Source: SAR324 cluster bacterium (GTDB taxonomy: Bacteria; SAR324; JACQKK01). Taken from it: a DNA stretch of 12,689 nucleotides. The stretch's first letter is position 1, and each line of letters starts with the position of its first letter. This document shows positions 8,618 through 12,689 of this stretch, piece after piece. The stretch is from assembly GCA_027296185.1 (NCBI GenBank), contig JAPUJL010000058.1, forward strand, positions 1 to 12,689. The letters run 5' to 3'. A model generated the notes under the pieces. That model saw only the letters and a program-made list of their open reading frames with translations. It was not told the DNA's origin and did not search any database. The translations under genes and the position numbers were made by a program.

Positions 8618-10132
8618 ATGTCGCGAGAGATCATCATCAATCAAGCCTTGCAGGAAACCCGCGTCGCCGTGATGGAGGGGGGCGTGGTCACCGAGCTGTA
8701 CCACGAGCGGGAGCGGGAGCGGGGGGTGGTCGGCAACATTTACAAGGGCAAGGTGCTGAAGGTGCTCCCGGGCATGGAATCGGCCTTCGTCGACATCGGC
8801 TTGGAAAAGGCGTCCTTCCTCTACGTCGACGACGTGCTGCAGGATTTTTCGGTCTACGACGATTACGACGAGGGCAACGGGGATCGCCCGGCGCCGGTGC
8901 ATTCCCACCCCAAAGGCAAGGACAAGCGCCCGCCTATCGACCAGTTGATCAAGGAAGGCCAGGAGATCTTGGTGCAGGTCTCCAAAGGGCCGATCGGCAC
9001 GAAGGGCGCCCGAATCACCGGCCACATCTCGTTGCCCGGCCGCAACCTGGTCTTCATGCCGACCATGGAAAACGTAGGGGTCTCCCGCCAGATCTCCGAC
9101 GATTCGGAGCGGCAGCGGCTGAAGTCCATCGTCAACAATCTCAAACCCGACAAATCCGGGTTCATCATCCGCACCGTGGCGGAAGGTCGCGCGGAGGAAG
9201 AGTTCCGCTCCGACATCAATTTCCTGCTGTCCCTGTGGGACACGATCCTGCAGCGCTACAACGAATCCAAAGCACCCGCGGAAGTCTACCAGGACCTGTC
9301 CATCACCTTCCGGGTGATCCGCGACCTGCTCTCCCGGGACGTGCGGCGGCTGGTGGTGGACGACGACGAGGCCTTTGGCGATATCAATCGGTTCCTACGG
9401 GCGTACCTGCCCCGCTACGCCTCGATTCTCGAGCGGCACCGGCGGCGGGAACCGGTGTTCGAGCATTACGGGGTGGAGGAGGTGATCGACCGGGCGTTGA
9501 GCCAGAAAATCTGGCTGAAATCCGGGGGATACCTGGTCATCAACCAAACCGAAGCGTTGACGGCGGTGGACGTCAACACGGGGCGCTACGTGGGCAAGGC
9601 CAGCCACGAGGAGACGATCCTCAAGACCAACCTGGAGGCGGTTCAGGAGCTGGTCTATCAACTGAAGCTGCGGAACATCGGCGGCATTATCATCATCGAC
9701 TTCATCGATATGGAGAGCTCGCAGAACCGCCAGCGGGTGTACCAGGCGCTCAAGGAGGAGCTGAAGCACGACAAGGCGCGCAGCAAGATTCTCCAGATCA
9801 GCGAAATCGGGCTGGTGGAGATGACCCGGAAACGGGACCGGGAAAACCTGGAGCGGCTGCTTTCCGCGCGGTGCCCGTACTGCAGCGGAACGGGGCGCAT
9901 CAAGTCCATGTCCACTATCGTCTTCGAGATGTTCCGGGAGATCGACCGCTACCGGCAGCAGAACCGCAAGCCCAGCGGACTGACCGTCAACGTGCACCCG
10001 GATATCGCCGACTACCTGCACGATGAGGAGCGCGAAACCCTGGAGCGGTTGCAGGGGGTCCTGGGACAGCGGATCAACGTGCGGGCGGTCGACTCGTTCC
10101 ATCATGAGCAGTTTGAGATCTTCGAATTCTAG
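8618..10132 (+). CDS. rng: Ribonuclease G/E family endoribonuclease
   Basis: Cuts single-stranded, AU-rich RNA, usually from a 5' monophosphate. RNase G matures the 5' end of 16S rRNA and contributes to mRNA decay. The 504 residues equal RNase G (E. coli 489) plus a small acidic insert near 73-105 in the S1 domain, with no long RNase E scaffold tail. Seen: the S1 domain start GNIYKGKVLKVLPGMESAFVD (39-59), GARITGHISLPGRNLVFMP (130-148), the 5'-sensor/DNase I region with catalytic Asp318 (TAVDVNTG) and Asp361 (IIDFIDMES), and the zinc-link CPYCSGTG with Cys419 and Cys422. The spacings Asp-Asp (43) and Asp-Cys (58) equal those of E. coli RNase E as I know it (303/346/404). The ATG at 8618 has AAGGA 8 nt upstream. 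A structured leader precedes it. It overlaps the downstream pseudouridine synthase gene by 29 nt. Confidence 0.95.
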   Translation: MSREIIINQALQETRVAVMEGGVVTELYHERERERGVVGNIYKGKVLKVLPGMESAFVDIGLEKASFLYVDDVLQDFSVYDDYDEGNGDRPAPVHSHPKGKDKRPPIDQLIKEGQEILVQVSKGPIGTKGARITGHISLPGRNLVFMPTMENVGVSRQISDDSERQRLKSIVNNLKPDKSGFIIRTVAEGRAEEEFRSDINFLLSLWDTILQRYNESKAPAEVYQDLSITFRVIRDLLSRDVRRLVVDDDEAFGDINRFLRAYLPRYASILERHRRREPVFEHYGVEEVIDRALSQKIWLKSGGYLVINQTEALTAVDVNTGRYVGKASHEETILKTNLEAVQELVYQLKLRNIGGIIIIDFIDMESSQNRQRVYQALKEELKHDKARSKILQISEIGLVEMTRKRDRENLERLLSARCPYCSGTGRIKSMSTIVFEMFREIDRYRQQNRKPSGLTVNVHPDIADYLHDEERETLERLQGVLGQRINVRAVDSFHHEQFEIFEF

Positions 10133-11105
10133 CGCCGCCATCGCCGTTCCGCGCCGCTTGCACGTGGAGCGGGAGCAGGCGGGCGAACGGCTGGACAAGT
10201 GGCTCAGCGCCCAGAGCGGGATTCATTCCCGCGAGATGGCGCGGCGGCTGATCCTGGAGGGTGCGGTGCGGCTGAACACCGCGCCGGCGGAGCCTTCCTC
10301 GCGGGTGCGCCCGGACGACCTGGTGGAGTATTCCGTGCCGCCGCCCCGGCCCCTGGACCTGGTGCCGGAGGCTAAGCCCCTGGACGTCCTTTACGAGGAC
10401 GACGCGCTGCTGGTGCTGAACAAGCCCCCCGGGGTGGCGATGCACCCCAGCCCCGGCCACGGCACGGGCACGCTGGTGCACTTTCTGCTGGCCCACTGCC
10501 GCAACCTGTCCGGGATCGGCGGGGCGCAACGGCCGGGGATCGTCCACCGGCTGGACAAGGACACCTCGGGCGTGCTGGTGGTGGCCAAAACCGACCGCGC
10601 GCACCAGGGGCTGGCAGCCCAGTTTAAGGCCCACTCCATCGAGCGCTCCTACATGGCCCTGGTCGTGGGTGCGCCGGAACGGAATCGGGGAACGGTGGAC
10701 CTGCCCCTGGGGCGGGATCCGCGCCACCGGCTAAAGCAGATGGTGCGCCCCGACGGCAAAAGGGCGGTGACCCATTGGCGGGTGGAGCGCCGGCTGGCCC
10801 CCTTCGCGCTGATGCGGATGGAGCTGGAGACGGGGCGCACCCACCAGATCCGGGTGCACCTGGCCCACATCGGCCTGCCCGTTTTAGGCGATCCGCTGTA
10901 CGGGCGGGGCCGCCACCGGGGGTTGGAGCTTCCGGATCAATTGATGGAGAATCTGAACACCTTCCGGCGGCAGGCGTTGCACGCGGGGGCCCTCGGCTTC
11001 GAGCATCCGGAAAGCGGCGTGTGGCTGCGCTTCCGTTCGCCGCTGCCGGAAGATTTCCGCCGCCTCACCGGTTGGATTTCGGGCAGGTCCGCCGAAATTC
11101 CGTGA
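10104..11105 (+). CDS. rluD: RluD-type 23S rRNA pseudouridine synthase (RluA family)
   Basis: Isomerises specific uridines in RNA to pseudouridine; RluD acts on helix 69 of 23S rRNA, important for subunit joining. The 333 residues comprise an N-terminal S4 RNA-binding domain (about 19-75, GERLDKWLSA... RRLILEGAVRLN) and an RluA catalytic domain. Clear motifs are LYEDDALLVLNKPPGVAMHP (96-115), PGIVHRLDKDTSGVLVVAK (144-162) with catalytic Asp151, the LETGRTHQIRVHLAH block (241-255) and LGDPLYG (261-267). S4 plus this length points to RluD/RluC rather than RluA, but the exact target uridine is not readable. The frame is open back to 10023; the ATG at 10104 is the last ATG before the S4 domain and overlaps the rng end by 29 nt. 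It lacks a ribosome binding site, so coupling to rng translation is likely. A GTG at 10162 is an alternative start. Confidence 0.9.
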   Translation: MSSLRSSNSSAAIAVPRRLHVEREQAGERLDKWLSAQSGIHSREMARRLILEGAVRLNTAPAEPSSRVRPDDLVEYSVPPPRPLDLVPEAKPLDVLYEDDALLVLNKPPGVAMHPSPGHGTGTLVHFLLAHCRNLSGIGGAQRPGIVHRLDKDTSGVLVVAKTDRAHQGLAAQFKAHSIERSYMALVVGAPERNRGTVDLPLGRDPRHRLKQMVRPDGKRAVTHWRVERRLAPFALMRMELETGRTHQIRVHLAHIGLPVLGDPLYGRGRHRGLELPDQLMENLNTFRRQALHAGALGFEHPESGVWLRFRSPLPEDFRRLTGWISGRSAEIP

Positions 11106-11154
11106 CCGCCTTTCCACCCGAGCGATGGATGCGGTTTCCGGGCCTCCCCAGCTT

Positions 11155-11167
11155 CCGGCGAAGCCGG
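11155..11167 (+). other. Small hairpin in the rluD-larA spacer
   Basis: CCGGC-GAA-GCCGG is a perfect 5-bp stem with a GAA loop; the same bases can shift to GCTTC-CGGC-GAAGC (11151-11164). It lies in the 88-nt gap between the pseudouridine synthase and the LarA-family gene, without a T-run. It is too small to call a terminator. Nothing else stands out in the gap. Confidence 0.25.
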
Positions 11168-11193
11168 CGGGGCGCCCGCATCGACGAGGTTTT

Positions 11194-12510
11194 ATGAGAG
11201 AAGTCGAGTTCGTTTCGCCGTTTCAGCTTACCGAACTCCAATCCGGGATCGGACGGGAGCAGTTCCCGCCCCTCCGCCGAGTGACGCAGTCGTTCCCGCG
11301 GGAATCGGAGCCCGACGTGCCGGGCGCCGTGCGGCGGGCCCTGGAACCCTTCCTGCCCAACGTCAAGCCGGGCGCGCGGATCGCCGTCACGGCGGGAAGC
11401 CGGGGCATCGTGCGGCTGCCGGAAGTGACCCGCGAGGCGGTACGCTGCCTGTCGGAGGCGGGAGCGAAGCCCTTCATCGTCCCGGCCATGGGCAGTCACG
11501 GCGGGGCGAGCGCGGAGGGGCAACAGGCGCTGCTGGCCAATCTGGGCATCTCCGAGCAAACCGTCGGGTGCCCGGTGGTGAGCGGCATGGAGACGGTGCA
11601 ACTGGGCACGACCTCCCACGGCTTTCCCGTGTACATGGACCGCAACGCCGCTCAGGCCGACGCCATTTTACCGATCAACCGGGTGAAGCCCCATACCAGC
11701 ATCGTCGGACCCGTGGAAAGCGGATTGTGTAAGATGCTCGTGATCGGCCTCGGCAAGCAGGCGGGCGCGGACCGCATCCACAAGCAGGCGCTGAAAGTGC
11801 CCCTGGGCGAGCTGGTGCTGGAGGGCTCCAAGATCATCGTCGAATCCCCCCAAGTGACCCTCCTGGGCGGCCTGGCGGTGGTGGAGAACGCCCACAAGGA
11901 AATCGCCCGGATCGCCGGGCTGGCCCTGGACGATCACGCGCGCCTCGTGGCGGAGGAGGGGAAGCTGCTCGACGAGGCGAGGCGGCTCATGCCCCGGCTG
12001 CCCTTCGAGGAGATCGATGCCCTGATCGTCGAGGAAATCGGCAAGAACGTCAGCGGCACCGGCATGGACACCAACGTCATCGGGCGCAAGGAGGGCGTGG
12101 ACCGCCCACGCATTGGGGCGATCTACGTCCGCGGGCTCACCGAGGAGACCCACGGCAACGCCCACGGGGTGGGCATGGCCGACGTGATCCCGCGGAGACT
12201 GCTGTCACACTTCGACCTCAACGCCATGTACATGAACGCCTTTACCAGCCGCCGCATGGCCCAGTCGAAGATTCCGCTGCTGACGGAAACCGACCTCCAG
12301 GCCCTGCAGGTGTGCATGGGGTTCCGCGAGGACGAGGCGCCCGATTCGGCACGGCTGGTGTGGATCCGCAATACGGGGCGGCTCGGCGAGTTGCTGGTCT
12401 CCCGGGCCCTGTTGCCTGAGGTGGAGGCCAATCCACTGCTGGAGGCACTGCCGGGCGAGGTGCCCCTGGTGTTCGACGCGGAAGACGGGCTGGCCTCCCC
12501 CTGGGATTGA
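11194..12510 (+). CDS. LarA-family (DUF2088) nickel-pincer racemase/epimerase homologue
   Basis: Homologue of lactate racemase LarA, which uses a nickel-pincer nucleotide (NPN) cofactor to racemise 2-hydroxyacids; relatives act on other hydroxyacids or sugar acids. The 438 residues fit the family. Key positions: His102 in AMGSHGGAS and His167 in RVKPHTS, corresponding to catalytic His108 and His174 of Lactobacillus plantarum LarA; Lys180 in ESGLCKML, matching the lysine that tethers NPN (Lys184); and His196 in ADRIHK, matching the nickel ligand His200. The Lys-to-His spacing of 16 is identical. Identity of the whole family is clear; substrate is not. The ATG at 11194 is preferred over 11125 because AGG lies just upstream and the 23 extra residues are low-complexity Pro/Arg. 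No NPN-synthesis genes (larB, larC, larE) are in the window. It is in line with, 88 nt after, the pseudouridine synthase. Confidence 0.85.
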   Translation: MREVEFVSPFQLTELQSGIGREQFPPLRRVTQSFPRESEPDVPGAVRRALEPFLPNVKPGARIAVTAGSRGIVRLPEVTREAVRCLSEAGAKPFIVPAMGSHGGASAEGQQALLANLGISEQTVGCPVVSGMETVQLGTTSHGFPVYMDRNAAQADAILPINRVKPHTSIVGPVESGLCKMLVIGLGKQAGADRIHKQALKVPLGELVLEGSKIIVESPQVTLLGGLAVVENAHKEIARIAGLALDDHARLVAEEGKLLDEARRLMPRLPFEEIDALIVEEIGKNVSGTGMDTNVIGRKEGVDRPRIGAIYVRGLTEETHGNAHGVGMADVIPRRLLSHFDLNAMYMNAFTSRRMAQSKIPLLTETDLQALQVCMGFREDEAPDSARLVWIRNTGRLGELLVSRALLPEVEANPLLEALPGEVPLVFDAEDGLASPWD

Positions 12511-12528
12511 ACCACCGCATCCGATCGC

Positions 12529-12573
12529 CGGGGCGGCCCGCTCGGGCCACGCCGATCGAGGGGCCGCGCCCCG
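12529..12573 (+). terminator. Stem-loop after the LarA-family gene (possible terminator)
   Basis: CGGGGCG (12529-12535) pairs with CGCCCCG (12567-12573); GCCC (12536-12539) with GGGC (12561-12564) extends the stem to 11 pairs around a 2-nt bulge. An alternative inner hairpin, GGCCCG-CT-CGGGCC (12535-12548), competes. There is no T-run, so intrinsic termination is uncertain, but it lies 18 nt after the stop. Confidence 0.3.
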
Positions 12574-12614
12574 TTGCAACCGCTCATGGATGGGCATTTC
12601 CCGAGGCCGATGTC

Positions 12615-12689
12615 ATGCCTCCCTGGCTGCGCCTTCCGGTGGCTGTCCCCATTGCCCTGGGCCGAAATGCGCCCGGGCGCCGCCGGGCC
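12615..12689 (+). CDS. Possible start of a further gene, cut by the window edge
   Basis: An ATG at 12615 with GAGG about 8 nt upstream opens a frame to the end of the window, 25 codons. The peptide begins MPPWLRLPVAVPIALGR and is rich in Pro, Leu and Arg, with codons ending mostly in G or C like the neighbours. I recognise no family from so short a piece. Another ATG at 12586 opens a different frame that also reaches the edge, so the choice is tentative. Confidence 0.22.
   Translation, partial: MPPWLRLPVAVPIALGRNAPGRRRA

Noticed and set aside
8602..10026. 474-codon plus-strand frame overlapping rng in another register
   Set aside because: Gly/Arg/Pro-rich translation without motifs; the 8618-10132 frame carries all RNase G catalytic residues.

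Overview
The window is GC-rich (about two thirds G+C by eye), densely coded chromosome from a Gram-negative-type bacterium outside the Firmicutes. The genes are housekeeping or metabolic. I see no insertion sequence, phage gene, CRISPR array, tRNA or rRNA. An essential-type c-di-AMP synthase (CdaA), a soluble transhydrogenase, an RNase E/G and a LarA-family protein together suggest an uncultured deltaproteobacterium-, Acidobacteria-, NC10- or Rokubacteria-like lineage. The sequence alone does not settle which.

Left arm, all on the minus strand (1-3005): a low-specificity threonine aldolase (ltaE) is followed by a soluble pyridine nucleotide transhydrogenase (sthA, 36-nt gap). After 144 nt comes the N-terminal two thirds of an RpoE-like ECF sigma factor, cut by the window edge. 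A GGAACT / TCGAAA pair in front of the sigma gene resembles an ECF-type, possibly autoregulated, promoter.

The 195-bp divergent spacer (3006-3200) holds an AT-rich island with -10-like boxes facing both ways. It is flanked by repeated GCTCCG/CGGAGC motifs, and a hairpin covers the ltaE ribosome binding site.

Right arm, all on the plus strand (3201-12510): tilS (tRNA-Ile lysidine synthase), ftsH (membrane AAA+ protease, GTG start, its own TATAAT promoter and a ~140-nt leader), cdaA (diadenylate cyclase), cdaR/ybbR (its membrane-anchored partner), rng (RNase G/E), an RluD-type 23S pseudouridine synthase, and a LarA/DUF2088 protein carrying the residues expected for a nickel-pincer cofactor. 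tilS-ftsH and cdaA-cdaR are familiar neighbours. folP and glmM, often found beside them, are absent here, and rng-rluA-family genes follow instead. Themes are tRNA/rRNA maturation, RNA turnover, membrane protein quality control and cyclic-dinucleotide signalling.

I did not find a convincing undescribed multi-gene system. The most interesting unexplained signals are non-coding: the rng leader with three consecutive near-perfect hairpins, the hairpin-occluded ltaE start, the candidate ECF promoter and the ftsH leader. The LarA homologue without maturation genes beside it is also worth a look.
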